Shown: positions 29,884-37,871 of the stretch, in pieces | Layout of the letters: each line of letters begins with the position of its first letter | How positions within the stretch are numbered: position 1 is the first letter of the stretch | Source: Hydrogenophilus thermoluteolus | GTDB taxonomy: Bacteria; Pseudomonadota; Gammaproteobacteria; Burkholderiales; Rhodocyclaceae | Assembly: GCF_003574215.1 (NCBI RefSeq) | Contig: NZ_AP018558.1 | Span: forward strand, 406,001-470,000 | Reading direction: 5' to 3' | Length of the DNA stretch: 64,000 bases | Made by a program: the position numbers and the translations under genes | The notes under the pieces: model-generated | What the model saw: the letters and a program-made list of their open reading frames with translations, nothing else | What the model was told of the DNA's origin: nothing | Database searches by the model: none

Positions 29884-30423
29884 ATGGCACGGTTGTTGAA
29901 GCAATATCAAGAAGAGGTGGTTCCCGCGCTGATGGCCCGCTTTGGCTATCGCTCGGTGATGGAGGTGCCGCGCATCGTGAAGATCACCCTCAATATGGGG
30001 GTAGGTGAAGCGGTTGCCGACAAGAAGGTGCTCGAAAACGCGATGAACGATCTGGCGAAGATCGCCGGGCAAAAGCCGGTGATCACGCGGGCGCGGAAGT
30101 CCGTGGCTGGCTTCAAGATTCGCGAAGGCTATCCCATTGGCTGTAAGGTCACCTTGCGCGGTGTGCGCGCGTACGAATTCCTGGATCGGCTGATTACGAT
30201 CGCGCTCCCGCGCGTACGCGACTTCCGCGGAGTCGGCGGCAAAGGGTTCGACGGTCGTGGCAATTTCAACCTTGGGGTTCGTGAGCAGATCATTTTCCCT
30301 GAAATCGAATACGACAAGGTGGACGCCGTTCGTGGTCTGAACATCACGATCACGACGACCGCAAAGACCGATGAAGAGGGCCGGGCGCTTTTGGAAGCGT
30401 TCCGTTTCCCGTTCCGGACGTAA
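29884..30423 (+). CDS. rplE: 50S ribosomal protein uL5
   Basis: 5S-rRNA-binding protein, 179 residues. VMEVPRIVKITLNMGVGEAV, PVITRARKSVAGFKIREGYP and GRGNFNLGVREQIIFPEI are diagnostic. In E. coli the spc repressor S8 binds near the start of this gene; no comparable hairpin was worked out here. Confidence 0.98.
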   Translation: MARLLKQYQEEVVPALMARFGYRSVMEVPRIVKITLNMGVGEAVADKKVLENAMNDLAKIAGQKPVITRARKSVAGFKIREGYPIGCKVTLRGVRAYEFLDRLITIALPRVRDFRGVGGKGFDGRGNFNLGVREQIIFPEIEYDKVDAVRGLNITITTTAKTDEEGRALLEAFRFPFRT

Positions 30424-30433
30424 GGGTACGAGT

Positions 30434-30739
30434 ATGGCTAAGAAATCGATGATCAACCGCGAAAAGAAGCGGGAAGCGCTGGTGGCGAAATACGCGAAGA
30501 AGCGCGCGGAATTGTTGGCGATCATTAACGATCAGTCATTGCCCCTCGAGGAGCGTATGGCTGCGCGTCTGAAGTTGCAGCAGTTGCCGCGTAACGCCAG
30601 TCCGGTACGTTTGCGCAATCGTTGTGCGTTGACGGGTCGCCCGCGTGGGACGTTCCGTAAATTCGGGTTGTGCCGTAATCAGTTGCGTGAACTGGCGTTC
30701 ACGGGTCAGATTCCGGGCATGACCAAGTCGAGCTGGTAA
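30434..30739 (+). CDS. rpsN: 30S ribosomal protein uS14
   Basis: Head protein of the long, zinc-free type, 101 residues from ATG 30434 (MAKKSMINREKKREALV). RNASPVRLRNRCALTGRPRG and GLCRNQLRELAFTGQIPGMT are intact; the CxxC pairs of the short zinc form are absent. The upstream extension of the frame is only shadow of rplE. Confidence 0.97.
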   Translation: MAKKSMINREKKREALVAKYAKKRAELLAIINDQSLPLEERMAARLKLQQLPRNASPVRLRNRCALTGRPRGTFRKFGLCRNQLRELAFTGQIPGMTKSSW

Positions 30740-30749
30740 GGAGAGCGCG

Positions 30750-31145
30750 ATGAGTATGACCGATCCCATCGCCGATATGCTGACGCGTATCCGCAATGCG
30801 CAAATGGTGCAAAAAAGTCATGTCGAAGTGCCGCATTCCAAATTGAAAGAGGCGGTGGCGAAGGTGTTGCACGACGAAGGCTATATCGCTGGATACGAAG
30901 TCCTGCGCAATGGTCCGAAAGCAACCTTGAAAGTGGCGCTGAAGTACTATGCAGGCCGCCCGGTGATCGATCGCATCGAGCGCGTTTCCCGCCCCGGTTT
31001 GCGGATCTATCGCGGCGCCGATGAATTGCCGAAGGTTCAGAATGGCTTGGGTATCGCGATCGTTTCGACGCCCAAGGGCGTGATGAGCGACCGTGAAGCA
31101 CGCAAAGCGCGCGTTGGCGGTGAAGTGCTCTGCATCGTCGCTTAA
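30750..31145 (+). CDS. rpsH: 30S ribosomal protein uS8
   Basis: Central-domain 16S-binding protein of 131 residues, autogenous repressor of the spc operon in E. coli. MTDPIADMLTRIRNAQMVQK, VSRPGLRIYRGADELPKV and GVMSDREARKARVGGEVLC are conserved. Confidence 0.98.
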   Translation: MSMTDPIADMLTRIRNAQMVQKSHVEVPHSKLKEAVAKVLHDEGYIAGYEVLRNGPKATLKVALKYYAGRPVIDRIERVSRPGLRIYRGADELPKVQNGLGIAIVSTPKGVMSDREARKARVGGEVLCIVA

Positions 31146-31159
31146 CGGGGGAAGAGAAG

Positions 31160-31693
31160 ATGTCTCGAATCGCGAAACAACCGGTCGTATTGCCCAAAGG
31201 TGTGGAAGTCACCGTGAGCGGTGACCTGGTGCGGGCCAAAGGTCCTCTGGGGCAACTGGAGATGAAAGTGCATCCTGCGGTGGCGATCGAAGTCGCCGAC
31301 GGGGTTGCGCGGGTGCAGCCGAAAACCGATGTCGTTCGCAGCGCCATGTACGCAGGGACGATGCGTGCGCTTCTGGCCAATATGGTCAAAGGGGTTTCTG
31401 AAGGCTTCGAACGCCGTTTGCAACTCGTCGGGGTTGGGTACCGAGCACAAGCGCAAGGCAAACAGATCCAATTGTCGCTCGGGTTTTCTCATCCTGTGAT
31501 CCACGCTTTGCCCGACGGGGTCAAGGCTGAGACGCCTTCACAAACGGAAATCGTCCTCAAAGGGATCGACAAGCAGTTGGTGGGTCAGGAAGCGGCCAAA
31601 ATCCGTGCTTACCGTCCGCCAGAGCCCTATAAGGGCAAAGGGGTTCGCTATGCTGGCGAACAGGTGATCCTGAAAGAGACGAAGAAGAAATAA
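31160..31693 (+). CDS. rplF: 50S ribosomal protein uL6
   Basis: A 177-residue protein near the sarcin-ricin loop. MSRIAKQPVVLPKGVEVTVS, the duplicated beta domains and the C-terminal GIDKQLVGQEAAKIRAYRPP and PYKGKGVRYAGE motifs are typical. Confidence 0.98.
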   Translation: MSRIAKQPVVLPKGVEVTVSGDLVRAKGPLGQLEMKVHPAVAIEVADGVARVQPKTDVVRSAMYAGTMRALLANMVKGVSEGFERRLQLVGVGYRAQAQGKQIQLSLGFSHPVIHALPDGVKAETPSQTEIVLKGIDKQLVGQEAAKIRAYRPPEPYKGKGVRYAGEQVILKETKKK

Positions 31694-31705
31694 GGTGGTT
31701 AGACC

Positions 31706-32059
31706 ATGAACAAGAGACTTGCACGTTTGCGCCGCGCCCGCAAAACCCGGGCCAAAATTGCGCAACTGAAGAAAATTCGTCTGGTAGTCTATCGCTCCAA
31801 CGCGCACATGTATGCCCAGATCACCACGCCGGATGGAGCGAAGGTGCTCGCTGCCGCTTCGACGCTCTCGAAAGCGCTGCGTGAACAAGTAAAGAACGGC
31901 GGGAACGTCGCAGCCGCTGCATTGGTCGGCAAAGCGATTGCTGAAAAAGCCAAGGCGCTCGGTATCGAAGAGGTGGCTTTCGACCGTTCCGGGTATTTGT
32001 ACCATGGGCGTGTCAAAGCGCTGGCCGAAGCCGCCCGCGAGGCCGGCCTGAAATTCTGA
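31706..32059 (+). CDS. rplR: 50S ribosomal protein uL18
   Basis: 5S-rRNA partner with L5, 117 residues. RLRRARKTRAKIAQLKKIRL, VYRSNAHMYAQI, VGKAIAEKAKALGIEEVAFD and YHGRVKALAEAAREAGLKF are standard. Confidence 0.98.
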   Translation: MNKRLARLRRARKTRAKIAQLKKIRLVVYRSNAHMYAQITTPDGAKVLAAASTLSKALREQVKNGGNVAAAALVGKAIAEKAKALGIEEVAFDRSGYLYHGRVKALAEAAREAGLKF

Positions 32060-32071
32060 CGGGGTGAAGCG

Positions 32072-32590
32072 ATGAGCAGAAAAGCGAACAAAGGGCGCGA
32101 TTACGAAGCGCAGGAAGAGTTGATCGAAAAGTTGGTCGCGGTCAATCGCGTCAGTAAGACCGTGAAAGGTGGGCGGATTTTGAGCTTTGCCGCACTCACG
32201 GTCGTCGGGGATGGCGATGGCCGTGTTGCGATCGGCAAAGGTAAAGCGCGCGAAGTTCCGGTGGCGGTCCAGAAAGCCATGCAGTACGCGCGCCGCAACC
32301 TGGTCGAAATTCCGCTGCGCAATGGCACCCTTCAGCACGAAATCATCGGAAAGCATGGCGCGAGCCGCGTGATCATGAAGCCGGCCCCTGCCGGTACCGG
32401 GATCATTGCGGGGGGTGCGATGCGTCTGTTGTTCGAAGCCCTTGGTGTCAAAGACGTCATTTGTAAGTCCTTGGGCTCGCGCAATCCGCACAACGTGCTG
32501 CGCGCCGCGATGAAGGGGCTCACCCGGATGCAAACACCGGCCGAAATTGCCGCGAAACGCGGGAAGTCGGTCGAAGAGATCCTGGAGTAA
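32072..32590 (+). CDS. rpsE: 30S ribosomal protein uS5
   Basis: Decoding-fidelity protein with a double-stranded-RNA-binding-like domain, 172 residues. EKLVAVNRVSKTVKGGRILS carries the loop where spectinomycin-resistance changes occur; it looks wild type. GTGIIAGGAMRLLFEALGVK and SRNPHNVLRAAMKGL follow. Confidence 0.98.
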   Translation: MSRKANKGRDYEAQEELIEKLVAVNRVSKTVKGGRILSFAALTVVGDGDGRVAIGKGKAREVPVAVQKAMQYARRNLVEIPLRNGTLQHEIIGKHGASRVIMKPAPAGTGIIAGGAMRLLFEALGVKDVICKSLGSRNPHNVLRAAMKGLTRMQTPAEIAAKRGKSVEEILE

Positions 32591-32595
32591 GCAAA

Positions 32596-32778
32596 ATGAG
32601 CGCACAAACGATCCGCGTGACACTGGTCCGCTCCTTGATTGGCACGCGCCAGGACCACCGGGCAACCGTCCGGGGTTTGGGGTTGCGCCGCCTGAACCAT
32701 ACCGTTGAGTTACCCGATACGCCGCAGGTGCGGGGCATGATCCGCAAAGTAGGCTATCTATTGAAAGTCGAGGGGTAA
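32596..32778 (+). CDS. rpmD: 50S ribosomal protein uL30
   Basis: A 60-residue protein, normal length. IRVTLVRSLIGTRQDHRATV and GLGLRRLNHTVELPDTPQVR are diagnostic. It is tucked between rpsE (5 bases) and rplO (3 bases). Confidence 0.96.
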   Translation: MSAQTIRVTLVRSLIGTRQDHRATVRGLGLRRLNHTVELPDTPQVRGMIRKVGYLLKVEG

Positions 32779-32781
32779 GTG

Positions 32782-33219
32782 ATGCGCTTGAATCAACTTC
32801 AACCCGCAGAAGGGGCCAAAAAACCGCGCCGTCGCGTTGGCCGCGGTATCGGTTCCGGTTTGGGGAAAACCTGTGGCCGCGGTCACAAAGGGCAAAAGTC
32901 TCGGGCTGGCGGTTTTCATAAAGTCGGTTTCGAAGGCGGGCAAATGCCATTGCAGCGGCGCTTGCCCAAGCGAGGCTTCACGTCTCCCAACAAAGGGCTC
33001 GTCCATGAACTGCGCTTGAACGACCTCGAGCGTCTGCCTGTCGATGAGATCGATTTGATCGTCCTGAAACAGGCCGGCCTCTTGCCAAACAACGCGATCG
33101 GCGCCAAGGTGATCGCATCGGGTTCGCTTTCCCGCCGCGTCGTGCTGCGCGGGATCAAGGCGACGCGTGGTGCGCGCGCAGCGATCGAGGCTGCGGGCGG
33201 TTCGGTCGAAACGGAGTGA
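32782..33219 (+). CDS. rplO: 50S ribosomal protein uL15
   Basis: Late-assembly 23S-binding protein, 145 residues from ATG 32782; a GTG directly before it is in frame. MRLNQLQPAEGAKKPRRRVG, GKTCGRGHKGQKSRAGGFHK and GFEGGQMPLQRRLPKRGF are conserved. Confidence 0.97.
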   Translation: MRLNQLQPAEGAKKPRRRVGRGIGSGLGKTCGRGHKGQKSRAGGFHKVGFEGGQMPLQRRLPKRGFTSPNKGLVHELRLNDLERLPVDEIDLIVLKQAGLLPNNAIGAKVIASGSLSRRVVLRGIKATRGARAAIEAAGGSVETE

Positions 33220-33226
33220 TCCCGCT

Positions 33227-34549
33227 GTGGCGACGATGACCGCCCCTGGCTTCGCGCTCGGTAAATTCGCCGACTTGAAACGGCGCCTGTGGTTTCTCGT
33301 CGGCGCGTTGATCGTATACCGGATCGGCGCGCATATTCCCGTTCCGGGGATCGACCCGGTGCAGCTCGCGAAGCTCTTCGAAACGCAACAAGGCGGGATC
33401 TTGGGGGTGCTCAACCTCTTTTCCGGTGGAGCACTCTCGCGTTTCACGATCTTTGCTCTTGGTGTGATGCCGTACATTTCGGCGTCGATCGTAATGCAGT
33501 TGATGACTTATGCATTCCCGCCCCTCGAGCAACTGCGCAAGGAAGGGGAAGCCGGGCGGCGCAAAATCGCGCAATACACGCGTTACGGTACCGTCGCTTT
33601 GGCCTTCGTGCAGTCGCTGGGGATTGCTGTGGCGCTGGAGAACCAGCCCGGATTGGTCCTCGAGCCCGGGTTCATCTTCCGGATGACGACGGTGGTTACC
33701 CTCGTCACGGGTACGATGTTCCTGATGTGGCTGGGCGAGCAAATTACCGAGCGCGGTATCGGTAACGGGATTTCGCTGATCATTTTTGCCGGTATCGTGG
33801 CGGGCTTGCCGACTGCGCTTGCGGGTACGTTTGAGCTTGTCTCGACGGGGTCGCTGCATCCCTTGGCAGCACTGCTTATCGTCATGCTCGTGATCGCCGT
33901 CACGGCGTTCGTGGTCTTCGTTGAGAAAGCGCTGCGCAAGATCCCCATTACCTACGCGAAGCGGCAAGTGGGAAATCGCCTCTATGGCGGTCAAAGCTCG
34001 CATTTGCCATTGAAGCTCAATATGGCTGGGGTGATTCCGCCGATCTTTGCGTCGTCGATCATTCTTTTTCCTGCGACTGCGGCGCAATGGTTCGGCGCAT
34101 CAGAATCTCTCGAATGGCTGCGCAATATGGCCGCGGCGCTTTCGCCTGGGCAGCCCATCTATATCTTGCTCTATGCGCTTGCGATCATTTTCTTTGCTTT
34201 CTTCTATACCGCGTTGGTCTTCAACGCGAAAGAGACTGCGGAAAACCTCAAGAAAAGCGGCGCGTTCGTTCCTGGGATTCGCCCGGGTGATCAGACCGCA
34301 CGGTATCTCGATCGGGTACTGACGCGATTGACGCTGGCCGGTGCGCTTTACGTGACATTGGTCTGTCTGATTCCTGAATTCCTCATTTTGGAGTGGAACG
34401 TTCCCTTCTATTTCGGTGGGACGTCGCTCCTGATCATCGTCGTCGTGACGATGGATCTGATGAATCAGGTGCAATCGCACATCATGTCCCATCAGTACGA
34501 GAGCCTCCTGAAAAAAGCGAACTTGCGCAGCGGTCGGACGAGGGGTTGA
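33227..34549 (+). CDS. secY: Preprotein translocase subunit SecY
   Basis: Channel-forming subunit of the Sec translocon with ten predicted membrane helices, 440 residues. FADLKRRLWFLVGALIVYRI, HIPVPGIDP, GVMPYISASIVMQL, GNGISLIIFAGIV and SGAFVPGIRPG-like (KKSGAFVPGIRPGDQTARYL) stretches are all family hallmarks. I chose GTG 33227, placed 11 bases after a GGAG; ATG 33236 is the alternative, and the frame further upstream overlaps rplO. It pairs with SecE encoded at 7813. Confidence 0.97.
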   Translation: MATMTAPGFALGKFADLKRRLWFLVGALIVYRIGAHIPVPGIDPVQLAKLFETQQGGILGVLNLFSGGALSRFTIFALGVMPYISASIVMQLMTYAFPPLEQLRKEGEAGRRKIAQYTRYGTVALAFVQSLGIAVALENQPGLVLEPGFIFRMTTVVTLVTGTMFLMWLGEQITERGIGNGISLIIFAGIVAGLPTALAGTFELVSTGSLHPLAALLIVMLVIAVTAFVVFVEKALRKIPITYAKRQVGNRLYGGQSSHLPLKLNMAGVIPPIFASSIILFPATAAQWFGASESLEWLRNMAAALSPGQPIYILLYALAIIFFAFFYTALVFNAKETAENLKKSGAFVPGIRPGDQTARYLDRVLTRLTLAGALYVTLVCLIPEFLILEWNVPFYFGGTSLLIIVVVTMDLMNQVQSHIMSHQYESLLKKANLRSGRTRG

Positions 34550-34553
34550 CGCG

Positions 34554-34772
34554 ATGGCCAAAGAAGATGTGATCGAGATGCAGGGAGAAGTGATCGAGAA
34601 TCTGCCGAACACGACGTTTCGGGTTCGGTTGGAGAACGGTCACGAAATTTTGGGTTATATCTCCGGCAAGATGCGGATGAACTACATCCGGATTTTGCCC
34701 GGTGACAAGGTGACGGTGCAATTGACGCCCTACGATCTCACGCGCGGGCGGATCGTCTTTCGCAGCAAATAA
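34554..34772 (+). CDS. infA: Translation initiation factor IF-1
   Basis: OB-fold factor of 72 residues that blocks the A site during initiation. MAKEDVIEMQGEVIENLPNT, VRLENGHEILGYISGKMRMN and RILPGDKVTVQLTPYDLTRG are diagnostic. It lies in the spc operon between secY and rpmJ, as in betaproteobacteria, chloroplasts and Gram-positives but not E. coli. Confidence 0.98.
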   Translation: MAKEDVIEMQGEVIENLPNTTFRVRLENGHEILGYISGKMRMNYIRILPGDKVTVQLTPYDLTRGRIVFRSK

Positions 34773-34787
34773 TTTTGGAGAGAAACG

Positions 34788-34901
34788 ATGCGAGTACAAC
34801 CTTCTGTCAAGCGGATCTGTCGCCACTGCCGGATCATCCGCCGCCATGGGGTCGTGCGGGTGATCTGTAAAGAGGCACGGCACAAACAGCGCCAAGGTTG
34901 A
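34788..34901 (+). CDS. rpmJ: 50S ribosomal protein bL36, zinc form
   Basis: A 37-residue protein reading MRVQPSVKRICRHCRIIRRH at its start. The zinc ligands Cys11, Cys14, Cys27 and His32 are all present, so this is the zinc-binding C+ form. GGAG precedes ATG 34788. The -35 of the next promoter overlaps its stop codon. Confidence 0.95.
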   Translation: MRVQPSVKRICRHCRIIRRHGVVRVICKEARHKQRQG

Positions 34902-34926
34902 TCCTGGTGCATCTTTCCGCTAGAAT
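34898..34926 (+). promoter_or_regulatory. Sigma-70 promoter for the alpha operon (rpsM onward)
   Basis: TTGATC at 34898-34903, overlapping the rpmJ stop, a 17-base spacer and TAGAAT at 34921-34926. Transcription would start near 34933, about 22 bases before rpsM. Confidence 0.65.
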
Positions 34927-34954
34927 TGCATGTTTTTCATTGGGGTGAGTGGAT

Positions 34955-35320
34955 ATGGCCCGAATTGCTGGGGTAAACGTACCCAACCATAAACACGCCG
35001 AGATTGCGCTGACCCACATCTTCGGGATCGGTCGTTCGCGCGCGCGCAAAATTTGTGACGCGGCGGGAGTCTCACGGCAAGCGAAGATCAAAGATCTCAC
35101 GGACGCCGAAATCGAGCGCTTGCGCGAAGAGGTGGCTAAGTATAAGGTCGAAGGGGATCTGCGCCGCGAAATCACGATGAACATCAAGCGGCTGATGGAC
35201 CTCGGGTGCTACCGTGGGATGCGCCATCGTCGCGGTCTGCCGGTTCGTGGTCAACGGACGCGGACCAATGCCAGGACGCGTAAGGGGCCGCGCAAGACGA
35301 TCGCGGGCAAGAAGAAGTAA
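34955..35320 (+). CDS. rpsM: 30S ribosomal protein uS13
   Basis: Head protein bridging to the 50S subunit, 121 residues from ATG 34955 (MARIAGVNVPNHKHAEIALT); an in-frame GTG two codons earlier is less likely. CYRGMRHRRGLPVRGQRTRT and NARTRKGPRKTIAGKKK close it. First gene of the alpha operon. Confidence 0.97.
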   Translation: MARIAGVNVPNHKHAEIALTHIFGIGRSRARKICDAAGVSRQAKIKDLTDAEIERLREEVAKYKVEGDLRREITMNIKRLMDLGCYRGMRHRRGLPVRGQRTRTNARTRKGPRKTIAGKKK

Positions 35321-35337
35321 TGTGAGGGTCAAGTAGC

Positions 35338-35727
35338 ATGGCGAAGAGTGGAGTCAAGGCGCGTCGTCGCGTCAAAAAGAACGTTTCCGACGGGATTGCC
35401 CATATTCAGGCAACCTTCAACAATACCATCGTAACCATCACCGACCGGCAAGGGAACGCGCTGGCGTGGGCTTCCGCAGGCTCCTCTGGGTTCAAGGGGT
35501 CGCGCAAGAGCACGCCTTTCGCAGCGCAGGTTGCTGCCGACGCTGCCGGAAAAGCTGCGATGGAGTGTGGTATCAAAAATCTGGAAGTCCGCGTGCAAGG
35601 GCCGGGACCGGGGCGCGAATCGACCATTCGTGCCCTTGCTGCGTTGGGTATCAAAATCACCGGGATCGCCGACGTGACGCCGATTCCGCACAATGGATGC
35701 CGTCCGCCCAAGAAACGTCGGGTTTGA
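35338..35727 (+). CDS. rpsK: 30S ribosomal protein uS11
   Basis: Platform protein contacting mRNA in the E site, 129 residues. VSDGIAHIQATFNNTI-like segment, GFKGSRKSTPFAAQVAADAA, VQGPGPGRESTIRALAALG and the terminal PHNGCRPPKKRRV are standard. Confidence 0.98.
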   Translation: MAKSGVKARRRVKKNVSDGIAHIQATFNNTIVTITDRQGNALAWASAGSSGFKGSRKSTPFAAQVAADAAGKAAMECGIKNLEVRVQGPGPGRESTIRALAALGIKITGIADVTPIPHNGCRPPKKRRV

Positions 35728-35742
35728 TGAGGAGAATGATCA

Positions 35743-36372
35743 GTGGCACGTAATCGTGATCCAAAATGCCGTCAGTGTCGGCGTGAAGGTGAAAAACTCT
35801 TCCTGAAAGGGGAGAAGTGTTTCACCGACAAATGTGCGTTCGAGCGCCGTTCCTATGCGCCTGGTCAACACGGGCAGAACTCGGGGCGTCGTCTCTCGGG
35901 TTACGGTCAGCAGTTGCGCGCGAAGCAAAAAATCCGTCGGATCTATGGCGTACTGGAAAACCAATTCCGGCGGATTTATGCAGAAGCCGAACGGCGCAAA
36001 GGGCAAACCGGTGAAAACCTGTTGCAACTGCTCGAAGGTCGCCTTGATTCGGTCGCCTACCGCATGGGGTTCGGTGCCTCTCGCGCCGAAGCGCGGCAAC
36101 TGGTGCGTCACAATGGGGTATTGGTCAACGGCAAACGCGTGAATATCCCCTCCTATCTCGTACGCCCCGGTGACGTGATCGAACTCACCGAGCGTGCCCG
36201 CAAGCAGCTGCGCGTGCAAGCGGCGCTCAAAAGCGCGCAAGAGCGCGGTTTCCCTGAGTGGGTCGAGGTCAACGTCGAGGAAGGCAAAGGGGTCTTCAAG
36301 GCCTATCCGATGCGTTCGGAACTTTCGCCGACGCTCAACGAGCAGGTGGTGGTCGAGCTCTATTCGCGTTAA
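35743..36372 (+). CDS. rpsD: 30S ribosomal protein uS4, zinc-type
   Basis: Primary 16S-binding protein and, in E. coli, repressor of the alpha operon. It has 209 residues from GTG 35743. The N-terminus has four cysteines, Cys9, Cys12, Cys26 and Cys31 (KCRQC and KCFTDKC), the zinc-binding form seen in Thermus, many Gram-positives and some betaproteobacteria, not the cysteine-poor E. coli form. The S4 RNA-binding domain RLDSVAYRMGFGASRAEARQ and VNGKRVNIPSYLVRPGDVIE follow. Confidence 0.97.
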   Translation: MARNRDPKCRQCRREGEKLFLKGEKCFTDKCAFERRSYAPGQHGQNSGRRLSGYGQQLRAKQKIRRIYGVLENQFRRIYAEAERRKGQTGENLLQLLEGRLDSVAYRMGFGASRAEARQLVRHNGVLVNGKRVNIPSYLVRPGDVIELTERARKQLRVQAALKSAQERGFPEWVEVNVEEGKGVFKAYPMRSELSPTLNEQVVVELYSR

Positions 36373-36392
36373 CCTGACGAGAGGACAGCGCA

Positions 36393-37382
36393 ATGCCGTT
36401 TGAATCTTATTTGACCCCGCGTTCGGTTCAGATCGAGATGCTGTCGCCGGTGACGACACGCATCACGTTGGAACCGTTCGAGCGCGGTTTTGGCCATACG
36501 CTGGGAAATGCGCTGCGCCGTGTTCTGCTCTCTTCTCTGCGCGGTTTTGCGCCGACCGAGGTGCGCATCACGGGTGTCCTCCATGAGTACAGCGCGCTCG
36601 AAGGTGTGCGTGAGGACGTCGTCGATCTGTTGCTCAACCTCAAAGGGGTGGTTTTTTGCCTTCACGACCGGGACGAAGCGATCGTCCGTTTGGAAGTGGT
36701 TGGCCCCGCAGTGGTGAAAGCAGGCGACTTTGCGTTGCCCCATGGCGTCGAGGTGATCAATGAAGAGCATGTGATCGCCCACGTCGAAGAAGGGGGGCGC
36801 CTGGAAATGGAAGTGGTCGTCGAGGCGGGCCGTGGGTACGTACCGTCAAGCAGCCGTGACAGTAAGGTGATCGGCGGTATTGCGATGGATGCTTCCTTTT
36901 CGCCGGTGCGCCGTGTCGCGTACGCGGTGGAAAGTGCCCGTGTCGAGCAGCGCACCGACCTGGATCGCCTGGTGCTGGAGGTCGAAACCAACGGTGCGGT
37001 CGATGGGGTCGAGTTGGTGCGTCAAGCCGCGAAGGTATTGATCGAGCAATTCCAGGTTTTTGCCAACCTCGAGGGACAAGAAGAAGCGGCAGCAGCGGAA
37101 GCGGAAGCGACGATCGATCCGATTTTGCTCCGTCCGATCGACGAGCTCGAACTGACCGTGCGTTCTGCCAATTGCCTCAAAGCCGAAAACATCTACTATG
37201 TGGGTGACTTGATCCAGAAGACGGAGCAAGAGCTGCTCAAGACCCCCAATTTGGGTCGGAAGTCGCTCAACGAAATCAAATCGGTACTTGCGGCGCACGG
37301 GCTCTCCTTGGGGATGAAGCTGGACAATTGGCCGCCTGCTGGGCTTGTGCGTGCGGATGCCGACAAACAGAAGGAAGTGTGA
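36393..37382 (+). CDS. rpoA: RNA polymerase subunit alpha
   Basis: Assembly platform of RNA polymerase, 329 residues. The N-terminal dimerisation domain has LEPFERGFGHTLGNALRRVL. After a linker (about 233-248) the C-terminal domain has LRPIDELELTVRSANCLKAE and LLKTPNLGRKSLNEIKSVLA, which contacts UP elements and activators. It lies between rpsD and rplQ, the classical alpha-operon place. Confidence 0.99.
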   Translation: MPFESYLTPRSVQIEMLSPVTTRITLEPFERGFGHTLGNALRRVLLSSLRGFAPTEVRITGVLHEYSALEGVREDVVDLLLNLKGVVFCLHDRDEAIVRLEVVGPAVVKAGDFALPHGVEVINEEHVIAHVEEGGRLEMEVVVEAGRGYVPSSSRDSKVIGGIAMDASFSPVRRVAYAVESARVEQRTDLDRLVLEVETNGAVDGVELVRQAAKVLIEQFQVFANLEGQEEAAAAEAEATIDPILLRPIDELELTVRSANCLKAENIYYVGDLIQKTEQELLKTPNLGRKSLNEIKSVLAAHGLSLGMKLDNWPPAGLVRADADKQKEV

Positions 37383-37384
37383 TC

Positions 37385-37780
37385 ATGCGACACAAAAAGG
37401 GTTACCGTAAACTCAACCGAACCTCGAGCCACCGTCAGGCGCTGTTGCGTAACCTCGCCAGCGCGTTGATCCGCGAAGAGCAGATCGTTACGACGTTGCC
37501 GAAAGCGAAAGAGTTGCGTCGCTATGTCGAGCCACTCATCACCCTCGCGAAGAAACCCACGGTGGCGAATCGTCGTCTTGCTTTTGCGCGCCTTCGTGAC
37601 CGCGCCGCAGTGGTCAAGCTCTTCGACGATTTGGGACAGCGGTCCCTGAACCGCCCGGGCGGATATACGCGCGTGCTGAAGTTCGGCTATCGGGATGGCG
37701 ACAACGCGCCGATGGCGATCATCGAACTGGTCGATCGTCAAACGGCAACCGAAAGCGGCGAGGCAACCGCCGCGCAATAA
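37385..37780 (+). CDS. rplQ: 50S ribosomal protein bL17
   Basis: Tunnel-exit protein, 131 residues from ATG 37385. MRHKKGYRKLNRTSSHRQAL, REEQIVTTLPKAKELRRYVE and NRPGGYTRVLKFGYRDGDNA are diagnostic. It ends the ribosomal supercluster and a strong terminator follows. Confidence 0.98.
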   Translation: MRHKKGYRKLNRTSSHRQALLRNLASALIREEQIVTTLPKAKELRRYVEPLITLAKKPTVANRRLAFARLRDRAAVVKLFDDLGQRSLNRPGGYTRVLKFGYRDGDNAPMAIIELVDRQTATESGEATAAQ

Positions 37781-37808
37781 GCGCCGATGCGTCGCTTGGG
37801 CGATCGTG

Positions 37809-37846
37809 AAAGAGCCGGTAGCCTGTGCCACCGGCTCTTTTCTTTT
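37809..37846 (+). terminator. Rho-independent terminator after rplQ
   Basis: AAAGAGCCGGT (37809-37819), a 10-base loop and ACCGGCTCTTT (37830-37840) running into TTTTCTTTT. An 11-bp stem: the end of the alpha operon. Confidence 0.9.
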
Positions 37847-37871
37847 GCCGTCACAAGAGAGGGGGTTAGCG

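Noticed and set aside
33167..33226. Longer secY reading frame starting inside rplO
   Set aside because: The first 20 codons overlap rplO and look like shadow sequence; the SecY family N-terminus fits the GTG at 33227.
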